From: Pseudomonas sp. BGr12
Lineage (GTDB): Bacteria > Pseudomonadota > Gammaproteobacteria > Pseudomonadales > Pseudomonadaceae
Assembly: GCF_030272895.1 (NCBI RefSeq)
Contig: NZ_JALRNF010000006.1
Coordinates: 62,001 to 126,000 of the forward strand
DNA length: 64,000 nt
Direction of reading: 5' to 3'
The notes under the pieces were generated by a model, which saw only the letters and a list, made by a program, of their open reading frames with translations, was not told where the DNA came from and did not search any database. The position numbers were made by a program, and so were the translations under genes. Positions 39,338 to 50,223 of this stretch are shown piece after piece. The first letter of the stretch is position 1. Each line of letters starts with the position of its first letter.

Positions 39338-42300
39338 TCACAGGGCCGGTGCTTCCAGCAACATCCGCCGGAACTCGCCCAGGGGCAACGGCCGGCTGTG
39401 CAGATATCCCTGGTACAAATGACACCCCAGCCGCTCCAGGAACTCCAGCTGCTCCGACAACTCCACCCCCTCGGCAATCACCGACAGGTCCAGGCTGCGG
39501 GCCATGGCCACGATGGCGCGGACGATCTCCGCATCGTTGGGGTCCTCCGGTGCATCACGGACGAACGACTGGTCGATCTTCAAGGTATCCACCGGCAGGC
39601 GCTTGAGGTAGGTCAGCGATGAATACCCGGTGCCGAAATCATCCATGGCGAAACTCACGCCATAGCGCTTGAGCTCGCGCATCTTGCTGATGGTGTCGTC
39701 CAGGTTCTGGATGACGATGCCCTCGGTGATTTCCAGCTTGAGCATGCTGTAGGGCAGGCGAAAGTCATCGAGGCTGCGCAGGACCCGCTCGACGAAGTCG
39801 TTCTGGCGGAACTGGCGCGGGCTGATGTTCACGCACAGGCTGAAGTCGTAGGCATCGATCAGGTGATCGCGCAGCATGCCGGCACAGGCATCGCAGGCTT
39901 CGTCGAGTATCCAGCTGCCCACTTCGAGGATCAGTCCGCTTTCCTCCAGCACCTGGATGAACTGCGTCGGCGGTTGCTGGCCCAGTTGCGGATGGTGCCA
40001 GCGCAGCAGCACTTCGGCGCCGACGATACGGTTGTCGCGGGCATCGACCTGGGGTTGGAAGTGCAGGGCCAGTTCGCCCCGGGCCAGGGCCATGCGCAGA
40101 TCGCTTTCCATGCGCAGGCGTTCGCTGGCGGCCTTCTGCATGGTGGTGTGGAACAACTGGGTGGTGTTGCGCCCGGAGTCCTTGGCCCGGTACAGGGCGA
40201 TGTCGGCGCGCTTGAGCAGGTCGGCGGGGGTCGTGCCGTGATCGGGGATCAGCGCCACGCCGATGCTCGGTGTCACCTGCAGGCGCTGGCCATCCAGGGA
40301 CATGGGCTCGGCCAGCAGCTCGCGCAGGGTGTCGGCCAGTTCGCGGACCTTTTCCGTGACTTCGTCGCGGCTGCCCTCAAGGCCACTGAGCAGCACCACG
40401 AATTCGTCACCGCCCAGGCGCGCCACGGTGTCTTCCAGGCGCACGCTGGCTTCCAGGCGGGCGGTGATGATCTTCAGCACGGTGTCGCCGACCGGGTGGC
40501 CCAGGGAGTCGTTGATGTGCTTGAAGTGATCCAGGTCGAGGAACAGCAGGGCGCCGCGCAGGTTGTGGCGCTTGAGCAGGGCGATCTGCTGGCTCAGGCG
40601 GTCCATCAGCAAGGCGCGGTTGGGCAGGTTGGTCAGGGGGTCGTGGTAGGCCAGGTGACGGATCTGCGCCTGGGCGTTCTTCAGCAGGCTGACATCGCGG
40701 GCGGTGAGCAGCAGGCATTCGGTTTCATTGAGGGTGATCGGCTCGATCGACACCTCCACGGTGAGGATGTCGCCGCGCTTGTTGCGCCCGAGCATTTCCC
40801 GGTGGTGGACGCGGCCCTTGTCCTGGAATTCGCTGATCAGTGCCGAGCGTTGCTTGTCGTCGGCCCAGATGCCGATCTCGTACACAGTGCGGCCGATCAC
40901 CTCGGCCGTGCTGTAGCCGGTCAGGCGGCAGAAACCGTCGTTGACCTCCAGGTAACGACCGCTGTCGAGTTCGGTAATGGTGATGGCGTCGGGGCTGGAA
41001 TGAAACGCCTTGGCGAACTTCTCTTCACTGGCCTTGAGTGCCGCTTCGGCCCGTTGTTGCTGGGTGATGTCGCGCAGGGTGGTGACACTGCAGGGCTGGT
41101 CGTCGACCTTGATCAGGCGGCTGGATATCACGCAGGTCAGGGGTTGCCCATCACTGTGGTTGACCACCACGGCGACGTTGTTCAGGGCCTGGTCGCGGAT
41201 CACCCGTTCGATGCGCCGGGCCCGCTGGGCCGATTCTGCCCACAGGCCGATCTCTTCGGCGGTGTGGCCGATCACCTGTTTGGTGTTCCAGCCGAAGGTC
41301 TGGGTGAAGGCCGGATTGATCTCGATGAACTGACCGGTGTCTTGGCGGGTGACGCAGATCGGGTCGGGGCTGGCCTGGAACAGACTGGCGAATTTTTCCT
41401 CCGAGCTGACCAGGCGTTGCTCGCGCTCGACCTGTTCGGTGATGTCCAGCAGGGTGCCGGCCATGCGTAGCGGTCTGCCTTGTTCGTCGCGGTACAGCCG
41501 GGCCCGGCTTTCGATGTAGCGCGAGGTGCCGTTTTCCAGCTGGATGCGGTAGGTGAACTGGTAGTTGCCGGCCGGTCCTTCGCGCAGGGTGCGGTAGGCC
41601 TGGCGCATCGTGGTGCGCTCATGCTCCGGTACCCCTTCGAAGAACGCCTCGAAGGACTCGTGAAAAGGCACCGGCTCCAGGCCGTGCAATTCCGCTGCAC
41701 GGGCCGAGCCATAGAGCATGCCGCTGGGAATGTGCCAGTCCCAGGTGCCCATCTGCGCGGAGTCCAGGGCCAGGTCGAGGCGTTCCTGGCTGTCCTTGAG
41801 GGCTTGTTCGGCGCGCTTGCGTTCGCTGGTGTCGACAAAGGTGCTGAGCAGGCAGGCCGTGCCTTCCAGTTCGATGTTCTGGGTGCTGAGGATGCCGTCG
41901 TGGATCTTGCCGCTGCTGGCGCGAAACTGCACCTCGAGGATCACCGGGCCGCTGGTGTTGCGGGTGGCTTCGAGCACGACATTGCGCTGCTGCGGATTGA
42001 CCCACAGGCCCAGCTCGATGGTGGTCTTGTTGACCACCTGCTGGCACGGCCAGCCAAGGATCTGTTCGAAGTGCTGGTTGACCTCGTAGATCAGGCCGTC
42101 GGAGCGCCGGCTCAGGAGAATCACGTTGGGGCTCAGGTGAAACAGGGTGGCGAAGCGCTTTTCCGAGTTGATCAGCGCGGTTTCCCGTTCGCGCTGGCGG
42201 GTGATCTCGCGGATCACCCCGATCATCTGCGGCCGGCCATGCTTGTCCTTGGCCAGGCTGCCGTTGATCTCCAGCCAGTGCAGGCTGCCGTCGGGCCAGC

Positions 42301-42631
42301 GGATGCGGTGGCGCAGGGCCTGTTCCACCGGCTCGCCGTTGATCACCGCATGAAAGGCCTGCAAGGTGCGGGCGCGGTCTTCTGGGGGGAGCAGTTCGAG
42401 GTAGTCGACGTCATTGGGCAGCGGCTGGTGGGGATCGAAGCCGAACAGCGCCTGGGTGCCCCGCGACCAGCTGATCTGCCCGGTCTCGACGTCCCAGAAC
42501 CAGGCCCCCAGGCGCGCGCCATTGAGCGCCGCCAGCAGCTGCGGGGCGTTCTCCCAGGTTTCCTCCAGCGCCTGGGGGTCTGCCGCATGAATGCGCGGCA
42601 GGCGCGGAAAGGGATTCGCTGATTTGGGCAT
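39338..42631 (-). CDS. PAS-GGDEF-EAL cyclic-di-GMP signalling protein
   Basis: About 1097 residues from MPKSANPFPRLP; the frame is open for 39 codons upstream. There is no membrane helix, so it is cytoplasmic. Five PAS domains follow one another (roughly residues 40-165, 170-290, 295-420, 425-545 and 550-670), each ending in a PAC-like segment such as GVIREITRQRE or TTLRDITQQQR. The GGDEF domain keeps its active motif, ARLGGDEFVVLL near 740, and an RxxD-like site is not obvious. The EAL domain has EVL in place of EAL (near 873), but its other catalytic landmarks are intact: FQPQVD, NISPRQF, LEITEG, DDFGTGYSSL, KIDQSFV, AEGVE and YQGYL. It can therefore make and probably break c-di-GMP. Sensory ligands are unknown. 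Confidence 0.93.
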   Translation of the reverse strand: MPKSANPFPRLPRIHAADPQALEETWENAPQLLAALNGARLGAWFWDVETGQISWSRGTQALFGFDPHQPLPNDVDYLELLPPEDRARTLQAFHAVINGEPVEQALRHRIRWPDGSLHWLEINGSLAKDKHGRPQMIGVIREITRQRERETALINSEKRFATLFHLSPNVILLSRRSDGLIYEVNQHFEQILGWPCQQVVNKTTIELGLWVNPQQRNVVLEATRNTSGPVILEVQFRASSGKIHDGILSTQNIELEGTACLLSTFVDTSERKRAEQALKDSQERLDLALDSAQMGTWDWHIPSGMLYGSARAAELHGLEPVPFHESFEAFFEGVPEHERTTMRQAYRTLREGPAGNYQFTYRIQLENGTSRYIESRARLYRDEQGRPLRMAGTLLDITEQVEREQRLVSSEEKFASLFQASPDPICVTRQDTGQFIEINPAFTQTFGWNTKQVIGHTAEEIGLWAESAQRARRIERVIRDQALNNVAVVVNHSDGQPLTCVISSRLIKVDDQPCSVTTLRDITQQQRAEAALKASEEKFAKAFHSSPDAITITELDSGRYLEVNDGFCRLTGYSTAEVIGRTVYEIGIWADDKQRSALISEFQDKGRVHHREMLGRNKRGDILTVEVSIEPITLNETECLLLTARDVSLLKNAQAQIRHLAYHDPLTNLPNRALLMDRLSQQIALLKRHNLRGALLFLDLDHFKHINDSLGHPVGDTVLKIITARLEASVRLEDTVARLGGDEFVVLLSGLEGSRDEVTEKVRELADTLRELLAEPMSLDGQRLQVTPSIGVALIPDHGTTPADLLKRADIALYRAKDSGRNTTQLFHTTMQKAASERLRMESDLRMALARGELALHFQPQVDARDNRIVGAEVLLRWHHPQLGQQPPTQFIQVLEESGLILEVGSWILDEACDACAGMLRDHLIDAYDFSLCVNISPRQFRQNDFVERVLRSLDDFRLPYSMLKLEITEGIVIQNLDDTISKMRELKRYGVSFAMDDFGTGYSSLTYLKRLPVDTLKIDQSFVRDAPEDPNDAEIVRAIVAMARSLDLSVIAEGVELSEQLEFLERLGCHLYQGYLHSRPLPLGEFRRMLLEAPAL

Positions 42632-42689
42632 CGATACCAGACCTTTGGCGGTGACGCGTCCTGGAGAGTCGTACTGACCGGGTTCTACC

Positions 42690-43574
42690 TCAATGGCTCG
42701 GGGTGCTGGCATGGCTGTCGAGCAGGGCCATGAAGGCTCTGGCCGCATTCGACAGCGTGCGCTCGGTGTGCAGAATGTAGCCTAGCTGGCGGGACAGCTG
42801 TATGCCCGGCAAGGCGATGGGCGCCACCTGCTCATCGAGCATAGTGCGTGGCAGCACGCTCCATGCCAGGCCGATGGAGACCATCATCTTGATGGTTTCC
42901 AGGTAGTTGGTGCTCATGGCGATGTTTGGGGTCAGGCCCTGGGCTTCGAACAGGCGCTGGACAATATGGTGGGTGAAGGTGTTGCCGCCGGGAAAGACCG
43001 CCGGGTGATGGGCGATGTCCGCCAGGCTTACCGCGCCATTGCAGGCCAGCGGGTGCTCCGGTGCGGCGACGAAGTCCAGCGGGTCGTCCCAGACCGGCAC
43101 GGCGCGTACCAGGTGATGAGGCTCCGGCGCCAGGGTGATCACCGCGATTTCCGCCCGGCCGTGGAGGATTTCCTCGTAGGCCACCTCCGAGTCGAGAAAC
43201 TGGATGTCCAGGGCGACCTGCGGGTACTGGCGGGTAAAGGCTCGCAACAGCGGCGGCAAGCGGTGCAGGCCTATATGATGGCTGGTGGCCAGGGTCAGGC
43301 GTCCGCTGACTTCGCCGGTCAGGTTGGTCAGGGCCCGGCGGGTGTCGTCCAGCACGTTGAGGATCTGGTAGGCGCGCGGCAGTAGGGCGCGGCCGGCTTC
43401 GGTCAGGTTGACTTCGCGGCCCAGGCGGTCGAACAGCCGTACGTCCAGTTGTTGCTCAAGCCCGGCGATGCGTTTGCTGATCGCCGGCTGGGTCAGGTGC
43501 AGGCGTTCGCCGGCGCCTGAGAAGCTGCCGGTCTCGGCGACGGCAATGAAGGCATTGAGGTTGGCCAGGTCCAC
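42690..43574 (-). CDS. LysR-family regulator divergent from leuC
   Basis: A 294-residue LysR-type regulator. The helix-turn-helix is FSGAGERLHLTQPAISKRIAGLEQQL near residues 18-43, followed by the usual substrate-binding domain (GRLTLATSHHIGLHRLPPLL onwards). It is transcribed away from leuC with a 127 bp gap, the standard arrangement of a LysR regulator and its target. Control of leuCD is therefore likely but inferred; the effector is unknown. Confidence 0.9.
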   Translation of the reverse strand: MDLANLNAFIAVAETGSFSGAGERLHLTQPAISKRIAGLEQQLDVRLFDRLGREVNLTEAGRALLPRAYQILNVLDDTRRALTNLTGEVSGRLTLATSHHIGLHRLPPLLRAFTRQYPQVALDIQFLDSEVAYEEILHGRAEIAVITLAPEPHHLVRAVPVWDDPLDFVAAPEHPLACNGAVSLADIAHHPAVFPGGNTFTHHIVQRLFEAQGLTPNIAMSTNYLETIKMMVSIGLAWSVLPRTMLDEQVAPIALPGIQLSRQLGYILHTERTLSNAARAFMALLDSHASTPSH

Positions 43575-43618
43575 TGCTCGAATTCCTTTTGGTTATCCAA
43601 AGCATAAAAATTATGAAT

Positions 43619-43647
43619 TTGAGTTATTCAATCTAACCTCATAGCAT
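43619..43647 (+). promoter_or_regulatory. Probable leuC promoter
   Basis: TTGAGT and TAGCAT separated by 17 bp. Just upstream are palindromic stretches, CATAAAAATTATG (near 43603) and GAATTTGAGTTATTC, that could be LysR binding sites. Confidence 0.55.
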
Positions 43648-43701
43648 CGTCCGTACAAGCCAAGGGGTTATTGGCATAGAAAGATGATGAGGAAGAGTCT
43701 G

Positions 43702-45135
43702 ATGGCCGGCAAAACGCTCTACGACAAGCTCTGGGATTCGCATTTGGTCAAACAGCGCGACGATGGTTCGGCGCTGATCTATATCGATCGTCACATCATT
43801 CACGAAGTGACGTCGCCGCAAGCCTTCGAAGGCCTGCGCCTGGCCAATCGCAAACCCTGGCGCATCGATGCCAACATCGCCACGCCCGATCACAACGTGC
43901 CGACCACCCCTGAGCGCAAGGGCGGCATCGACGCCATTGTCGACCAGGTGTCGCGCCTGCAGGTGCAGACCCTCGACGAAAACTGCGACGAATACGGCAT
44001 CACCGAATTCAAGATGAATGACGTGCGCCAGGGCATCGTCCACGTCATCGGCCCGGAGCAGGGTGCGACCTTGCCGGGCATGACCGTGGTCTGCGGCGAC
44101 TCGCACACCTCCACCCACGGCGCGTTCGGCGCCCTGGCCCATGGCATCGGCACTTCCGAGGTCGAGCACGTGCTCGCCACCCAGTGCCTGGTGGCCAAGA
44201 AAATGAAGAATATGCTGGTGCGCGTCGAAGGCAAATTGCCGTTCGGCGTCACCGCCAAGGACATCGTCCTGGCCGTGATCGGCAAGATCGGCACCGCCGG
44301 CGGCAACGGCCATGCCATGGAATTCGCCGGCAGCGCCATTCGCGACCTGTCCGTCGAAGGCCGCATGACCATCTGCAACATGTCCATCGAAGCCGGCGCC
44401 CGCGTGGGCCTGGTGGCGACCGACGAGAAGACCGTCGAGTACGTCAAGGGCCGTCCGTACGCGCCCAAGGGCGAGCAGTGGCAGCAGGCGGTAGAGGCCT
44501 GGAAGGACCTGGTGTCCGACGCCGATGCGGTGTTCGATACCGTGGTCGAGCTCGATGCCGCGCAGATCAAGCCGCAGGTTAGCTGGGGCACTTCGCCGGA
44601 AATGGTCCTGGCGGTCGACCAGCGCGTGCCGGACCCGGCCCGGGAAATGGACCTGGTCAAGCGTGGCTCCATCGAGCGCGCCTTGAAGTACATGGGCCTG
44701 AGCGCCAACCAGGCGATCACCGACATCCAGCTCGACCGGGTGTTCATCGGCTCTTGCACCAACTCGCGGATCGAAGACCTGCGTGCCGCCGCCGAGATCG
44801 CCAAGGGCCGCAAGGTCGCCTCGACCATCAAGCAGGCCCTCGTCGTGCCAGGCTCGGGCCTGGTCAAGGCCCAGGCGGAGAAGGAAGGCCTGGACAAGAT
44901 TTTCATCGAGGCCGGTTTCGAATGGCGTGAGCCTGGCTGCTCCATGTGCCTGGCGATGAACCCGGACCGCCTGGAGAGCGGCGAGCATTGCGCCTCGACC
45001 TCCAACCGCAACTTCGAAGGTCGCCAGGGTGCTGGCGGTCGTACCCACCTGGTGAGCCCGGCCATGGCCGCCGCCGCCGCAGTTACCGGTCGTTTCATCG
45101 ATGTCCGTGAGTTGATCCAAGGGAGCGCAGCATGA
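43702..45135 (+). CDS. leuC: 3-isopropylmalate dehydratase large subunit
   Basis: Iron-sulfur isomerase subunit of leucine synthesis; with LeuD it converts 2- to 3-isopropylmalate. It has 477 residues from [11 protein letters not shown] (43702); six codons are open upstream. The aconitase-type motifs are visible: [21 protein letters not shown], the cluster cysteine in [13 protein letters not shown], and the pair in [12 protein letters not shown]. The leuD ATG overlaps its stop by 4 nt. Confidence 0.97.
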   Translation: MAGKTLYDKLWDSHLVKQRDDGSALIYIDRHIIHEVTSPQAFEGLRLANRKPWRIDANIATPDHNVPTTPERKGGIDAIVDQVSRLQVQTLDENCDEYGITEFKMNDVRQGIVHVIGPEQGATLPGMTVVCGDSHTSTHGAFGALAHGIGTSEVEHVLATQCLVAKKMKNMLVRVEGKLPFGVTAKDIVLAVIGKIGTAGGNGHAMEFAGSAIRDLSVEGRMTICNMSIEAGARVGLVATDEKTVEYVKGRPYAPKGEQWQQAVEAWKDLVSDADAVFDTVVELDAAQIKPQVSWGTSPEMVLAVDQRVPDPAREMDLVKRGSIERALKYMGLSANQAITDIQLDRVFIGSCTNSRIEDLRAAAEIAKGRKVASTIKQALVVPGSGLVKAQAEKEGLDKIFIEAGFEWREPGCSMCLAMNPDRLESGEHCASTSNRNFEGRQGAGGRTHLVSPAMAAAAAVTGRFIDVRELIQGSAA

Positions 45136-45776
45136 AAGCCTTTACCCAGCACACCGGCCTCGTCGCGCCATTGGACCGTGCCAACGTCGACACCGACCAG
45201 ATCATCCCCAAGCAGTTCCTGAAGTCGATCAAACGCACCGGTTTCGGCCCGAACCTGTTCGACGAATGGCGTTACCTGGATGTCGGCCAGCCGTACCAGG
45301 ACAACAGCAAGCGTCCGAAGAACCCGGACTTCGTCCTCAACCACGACCGCTACCAGGGCGCCAGCGTATTGCTCGCCCGCGAGAACTTCGGTTGCGGCTC
45401 GAGCCGCGAGCATGCGCCGTGGGCGCTGGAAGAATACGGCTTTCGCAGCATCATCGCGCCGAGCTACGCCGACATCTTCTTCAACAACAGCTTCAAGAAC
45501 GGTTTGCTGCCGATCATCCTCAGCGATGAGGAAGTCGACGCGTTGTTCAAGCAGGTTGAAGCCGACCCTGGCTACCAGTTGACCATCGACCTGCAGGCGC
45601 AGACCGTGACCCGTCCTGACGGCAAGGTACTGAGCTTCGAGATCGACGCGTTCCGCAAGCACTGCCTGCTCAATGGCCTGGACGATATCGGCCTGACCTT
45701 GCAGGACCGTGATGCCATCGAGGCGTTCGAGGGCAAGCACCGGGCGAGCCAGCCGTGGCTGTTTCGTGACGCCTGA
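45132..45776 (+). CDS. leuD: 3-isopropylmalate dehydratase small subunit
   Basis: Swivel-domain partner of LeuC, 214 residues. Characteristic blocks: [38 protein letters not shown] and [19 protein letters not shown]. It is translationally coupled to leuC. A REP pair follows, separating it from the methyltransferase and leuB. Confidence 0.97.
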   Translation: MKAFTQHTGLVAPLDRANVDTDQIIPKQFLKSIKRTGFGPNLFDEWRYLDVGQPYQDNSKRPKNPDFVLNHDRYQGASVLLARENFGCGSSREHAPWALEEYGFRSIIAPSYADIFFNNSFKNGLLPIILSDEEVDALFKQVEADPGYQLTIDLQAQTVTRPDGKVLSFEIDAFRKHCLLNGLDDIGLTLQDRDAIEAFEGKHRASQPWLFRDA

Positions 45777-45792
45777 TTGATGTGTTGAACCT

Positions 45793-45848
45793 ATCGCGGG
45801 GCAAGCCCGCTCCTACACCCACCTGTAGGAGCGGGCTTGCCCCGCGAT
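45793..45848. repeat. Paired REP palindrome
   Basis: Two facing REP cores with an 11 bp spacer, directly after leuD and immediately before the next gene's ribosome-binding site (AGGAG at about 45857). Confidence 0.92.
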
Positions 45849-45867
45849 CAAGACCCAGGAGATGCCA

Positions 45868-46632
45868 ATGACCAGCACCACCCACAAGGATGTCGTCCAG
45901 CGCCAGTTCGGCGAGCAGGCCAACGCCTACCTGAGCAGCGCCGTACACGCCCAGGGCAGTGAGTTCGCCCTGCTGCAGGCTGAGCTGGCCGGGCAGGAGC
46001 AAGCACGGGTGCTGGACCTGGGTTGCGGCGCCGGACACGTGAGTTTCCATGTCGCGCCACTGGTGCGTGAAGTGGTGGCCTATGACCTGTCGCAGCAGAT
46101 GCTCGACGTGGTCGCCGCCACCGCGACCGAGCGTCAACTGGGGAACATTGTCACCGCGCGTGGCGCCGCCGAGCGCCTGCCGTTCGCCGACGCCAGCTTC
46201 GACTTCGTCTTCAGCCGTTATTCGGCACACCACTGGAGCGACCTGGGCCTGGCCCTGCGCGAGGTGCGTCGGGTGCTCAAGCCGGGCGGCGTGGCTGCAT
46301 TCATCGACGTGATGTCGCCGGGCAGCCCGCTGCTCGACACCTACCTGCAAAGCGTCGAAGTCTTGCGCGATACCAGCCATGTCCGTGATTTTTCCGCGGC
46401 CGAGTGGCTGCAGCAGGTCAGCGACGCCGGCCTGTTCACCCGCAGCCATACCCGCCAGCGCCTGCGCCTGGAGTTCGGCTCCTGGGTCGAGCGCATGCGC
46501 ACCCCGCAGGTGATGCGTGACGCCATACGCCATTTGCAGCAGGCAATGGGCGAAGAAGTACGGCAGTATTACCAGATTGAAGCCGATGGCTCGTTCAGCA
46601 CCGATGTCCTGGTGCTCTGGGCCGAGCGCTAG
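45868..46632 (+). CDS. Class I SAM-dependent methyltransferase
   Basis: A 254-residue methyltransferase from the ATG at 45868, chosen for spacing to AGGAG; an ATG six bases earlier is possible. SAM-binding motif I is VLDLGCGAGHVSFHVA near residue 50, followed by VAYDLSQQMLDVV, LPFADASFDFVFSRYSAHHW and LREVRRVLKPGG, all of the UbiE/type-11 kind. It is placed between leuD and leuB in pseudomonads too. Nothing ties it to leucine synthesis, and the substrate is unknown. Confidence 0.88.
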   Translation: MTSTTHKDVVQRQFGEQANAYLSSAVHAQGSEFALLQAELAGQEQARVLDLGCGAGHVSFHVAPLVREVVAYDLSQQMLDVVAATATERQLGNIVTARGAAERLPFADASFDFVFSRYSAHHWSDLGLALREVRRVLKPGGVAAFIDVMSPGSPLLDTYLQSVEVLRDTSHVRDFSAAEWLQQVSDAGLFTRSHTRQRLRLEFGSWVERMRTPQVMRDAIRHLQQAMGEEVRQYYQIEADGSFSTDVLVLWAER

Positions 46633-46687
46633 TTATTTTTCCGGCCCGCCGTTGCGGCGAGTCGCTTGATTCGAACAAGAGGAACCC

Positions 46688-47770
<1,083 letters not shown>

Positions 47771-47776
47771 TCTCTC

Positions 47777-47820
47777 GGGCCCGCTGCTGTTTTTCCATGT
47801 GAAGCAGCGGCCCACTTTTT
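47777..47820 (+). terminator. Terminator after leuB
   Basis: GGGCCCGCTGCT pairs with AGCAGCGGCCC (one bulge) around a T-rich loop, followed by ACTTTTTAG. The asd ATG is only 19 nt further, so asd probably has its own promoter or reads through. Confidence 0.7.
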
Positions 47821-47838
47821 AGCAAAGGTGTAGTTGCG

Positions 47839-48951
47839 ATGAAACGTGTAGGTCTGATCGGTTGGCGCGGTATGGTCGGTTCCGTGCTCATGCAGCGGAT
47901 GCTGGAAGAGCAGGATTTTGATCTTATCGAGCCGGTGTTCTTCACCACCTCCAACGTCGGTGGCCAGGGTCCGGCAGTGGGCAAGGATATTGCTCCGCTC
48001 AAGGACGCGTACAGCATTGAAGAGCTCAAGACCCTCGATGTAATCCTGACCTGCCAGGGCGGCGACTACACCAACGAAGTCTTCCCCAAGCTGCGCGAAG
48101 CCGGCTGGCAGGGCTACTGGATCGACGCCGCTTCCAGCCTGCGCATGCAGGATGACGCGGTCATCGTCCTGGATCCGGTCAACCGCAAGGTCATCGACCA
48201 GCAGCTCGACGCCGGTACCAAGAACTACATCGGCGGCAACTGCACCGTCAGCCTGATGCTGATGGGCCTGGGCGGTCTGTTCGAAGCCGGCCTGGTCGAG
48301 TGGATGAGCGCCATGACCTACCAGGCGGCCTCGGGCGCCGGTGCGCAGAACATGCGCGAGCTGATCCGCCAGATGGGCGCGACCCACGCCGCCGTGGCCG
48401 ATGACCTGGCCAACCCGGCCAGCGCCATCCTCGACATCGACCGCAAGGTTGCCGAGGCCATGCGCAGCGAAGCCTACCCGACCGAGAACTTCGGCGTGCC
48501 GCTGGCCGGCAGCCTGATCCCGTGGATCGACAAGGAACTGCCGAACGGCCAGAGCCGCGAAGAGTGGAAGGCCCAGGCCGAGACCAACAAGATCCTCGGC
48601 CGCTTCAAGAGCCCGATCCCGGTCGACGGCATCTGCGTGCGCATCGGCGCCATGCGTTGCCACAGCCAGGCGCTGACCATCAAGCTGAACAAGGACGTGC
48701 CGATCGCCGATATCGAAGGCATGATCAGCCAGCACAACCCTTGGGTGAAACTGGTGCCGAACCAGCGCGAGATCAGCATGCAGGAGCTGAGCCCGACCAA
48801 CGTCACCGGTACCCTGAACATCCCGGTGGGTCGTCTGCGCAAGCTGAACATGGGTTCGCAGTACCTGGGCGCCTTCACCGTCGGTGACCAGCTGCTGTGG
48901 GGCGCGGCCGAGCCGCTGCGTCGCATGCTGCGGATCCTGCTGGAGCGTTGA
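47839..48951 (+). CDS. asd: Aspartate-semialdehyde dehydrogenase
   Basis: Makes aspartate semialdehyde for lysine, threonine, methionine and diaminopimelate. It has 370 residues, the E. coli-type enzyme. The NADP loop is [17 protein letters not shown], the catalytic Cys135 is in [12 protein letters not shown], and the later arginine/histidine block ([16 protein letters not shown]) is intact. A hairpin terminator and a REP pair follow, then a second Asd-like gene. Confidence 0.96.
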   Translation: MKRVGLIGWRGMVGSVLMQRMLEEQDFDLIEPVFFTTSNVGGQGPAVGKDIAPLKDAYSIEELKTLDVILTCQGGDYTNEVFPKLREAGWQGYWIDAASSLRMQDDAVIVLDPVNRKVIDQQLDAGTKNYIGGNCTVSLMLMGLGGLFEAGLVEWMSAMTYQAASGAGAQNMRELIRQMGATHAAVADDLANPASAILDIDRKVAEAMRSEAYPTENFGVPLAGSLIPWIDKELPNGQSREEWKAQAETNKILGRFKSPIPVDGICVRIGAMRCHSQALTIKLNKDVPIADIEGMISQHNPWVKLVPNQREISMQELSPTNVTGTLNIPVGRLRKLNMGSQYLGAFTVGDQLLWGAAEPLRRMLRILLER

Positions 48952-48971
48952 TCGCACCAGCGTGATGAACC

Positions 48972-49004
48972 AAGGCCCGTGCTGGTGACAGTGCGGGCTT
49001 TTTT
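48972..49004 (+). terminator. Terminator after asd
   Basis: Stem GCCCGT / GCGGGC around GCTGGTGACAGT, followed by TTTTTTG. Confidence 0.85.
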
Positions 49005-49022
49005 GTTGGTCATTGCAGCCGC

Positions 49023-49077
49023 ATCGCGGGGCAAGCCCGCTCCCACGGGACCTGTAGGAGCGGGCTTGCCCCGCGAT
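49023..49077. repeat. Paired REP palindrome
   Basis: Two facing REP cores with a short spacer, between asd and its paralogue. The base of the stem is GGGAG on one side and GTAGGAG on the other, so pairing is slightly imperfect there. Confidence 0.9.
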
Positions 49078-49141
49078 AGCTGTTCCACCGCCACGAATCC
49101 AAGTAAAGTGCCGCTCCCGCCGTTCCAGCAGAGGATTTTCC

Positions 49142-50152
49142 ATGAGCCAGCCTATTGATATCGCCGTGATCGGTGCCACCGGAGTCGTCGGTGAAACCCT
49201 GGTGCAGATACTCGAAGAGCAGGATTTTCCGCTGGGCACCTTGCACCTGCTGGCCAGCAACGAGTCGGCCGGCAGTGGCGTGATGTTTCGCAACAAGAGC
49301 CTGCGCGTGCGCGAGGTCGACAGCTTCGACTTCGCCAAGGTCAAACTGGCCTTCTTCGCCGCAGGTCCGGCCGTGACCCGCAGTTTTGCGCCCCGGGCCC
49401 AGGCAGCCGGTTGTGCGGTGATCGACCTGTCGGGCGGCTTGTCGGCCGAGCAGGCGCCGACGCTGGTTCCCGAGGCCAGCGCAGAGCGCCTGCAAAGCCT
49501 GTCGCAACCTTACCAGCTGAGCAGCCCAAGTACCGCCGCGGTGGCGCTGGCCGTCGCCCTGGCGCCGCTCAAGGGCCTGCTCGACATCGAGCGGGTCAAC
49601 GTCACCGCTTGCCTGGCGGTCTCGGCCCAGGGCCGCGAAGGCGTCAACGAACTGGCCCGGCAGACCGCCGAGCTGCTCAATGCCCGTCCGCTGGAGCCAC
49701 GCTTCTTCGATCGGCAGATGGCCTTCAACCTGCTGGCCCAGGTCGGCGCCAGCGATGCCCAGGGGCATGGGCTGCTGGAGCGTCGCCTGGTCAGTGAACT
49801 GCGTGAGGTACTGGGCTTGCCGGCCCTGAAGATTTCCGTGAGCTGCGTTCAAGTGCCGGTGTTTTTTGGCGATAGCTACAGTGTGTCGCTGCAAAGTCGT
49901 GAACCGATCGACCTCGCTGCAGTCAATGCAGCGCTGGAGGCCGCCGAGAGCATTGAGCTGGTGGAGGAGGGTGATTATCCGACGCCGGTCGGTGACGCGG
50001 TGGGCCAGGACGTGGTCTATGTTGGACGGGTGCGCGGTGGAATCGACGATGCCGAGCAGCTCAACCTCTGGTTGACCACCGACAACGTACGCAAGGGCGC
50101 GGCCCTGAACGCCGTGCAACTGGCGCAATTGTTGATAAAACAGATTGCGTAA
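49142..50152 (+). CDS. Asd-like protein lacking the catalytic cysteine (Usg-like)
   Basis: A 336-residue paralogue of aspartate-semialdehyde dehydrogenase with a clear NADP loop (IAVIGATGVVGETLVQIL) and the family fold. At the NCTT position of true Asd, where the thioester-forming cysteine sits, the sequence is SPST: Ser130 replaces the cysteine. A downstream family block reads LAVSAQGREGVNEL. E. coli Usg is likewise an Asd-like protein without the cysteine. Normal dehydrogenase activity is therefore unlikely; its role is unknown. It lies between asd and fimV, as in P. aeruginosa. Confidence 0.88.
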   Translation: MSQPIDIAVIGATGVVGETLVQILEEQDFPLGTLHLLASNESAGSGVMFRNKSLRVREVDSFDFAKVKLAFFAAGPAVTRSFAPRAQAAGCAVIDLSGGLSAEQAPTLVPEASAERLQSLSQPYQLSSPSTAAVALAVALAPLKGLLDIERVNVTACLAVSAQGREGVNELARQTAELLNARPLEPRFFDRQMAFNLLAQVGASDAQGHGLLERRLVSELREVLGLPALKISVSCVQVPVFFGDSYSVSLQSREPIDLAAVNAALEAAESIELVEEGDYPTPVGDAVGQDVVYVGRVRGGIDDAEQLNLWLTTDNVRKGAALNAVQLAQLLIKQIA

Positions 50153-50223
50153 AAGATACTTGCCGATAATTTTTGCCGGATGATTCTCGGTTGCCGGGGA
50201 CGGTTCTTTCAAAGGAAGAGGTC

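Noticed and set aside
39338..42631. Degenerate, inactive EAL domain
   Set aside because: Only the signature itself is EVL. All other metal and substrate residues are in place, so loss of activity cannot be claimed.
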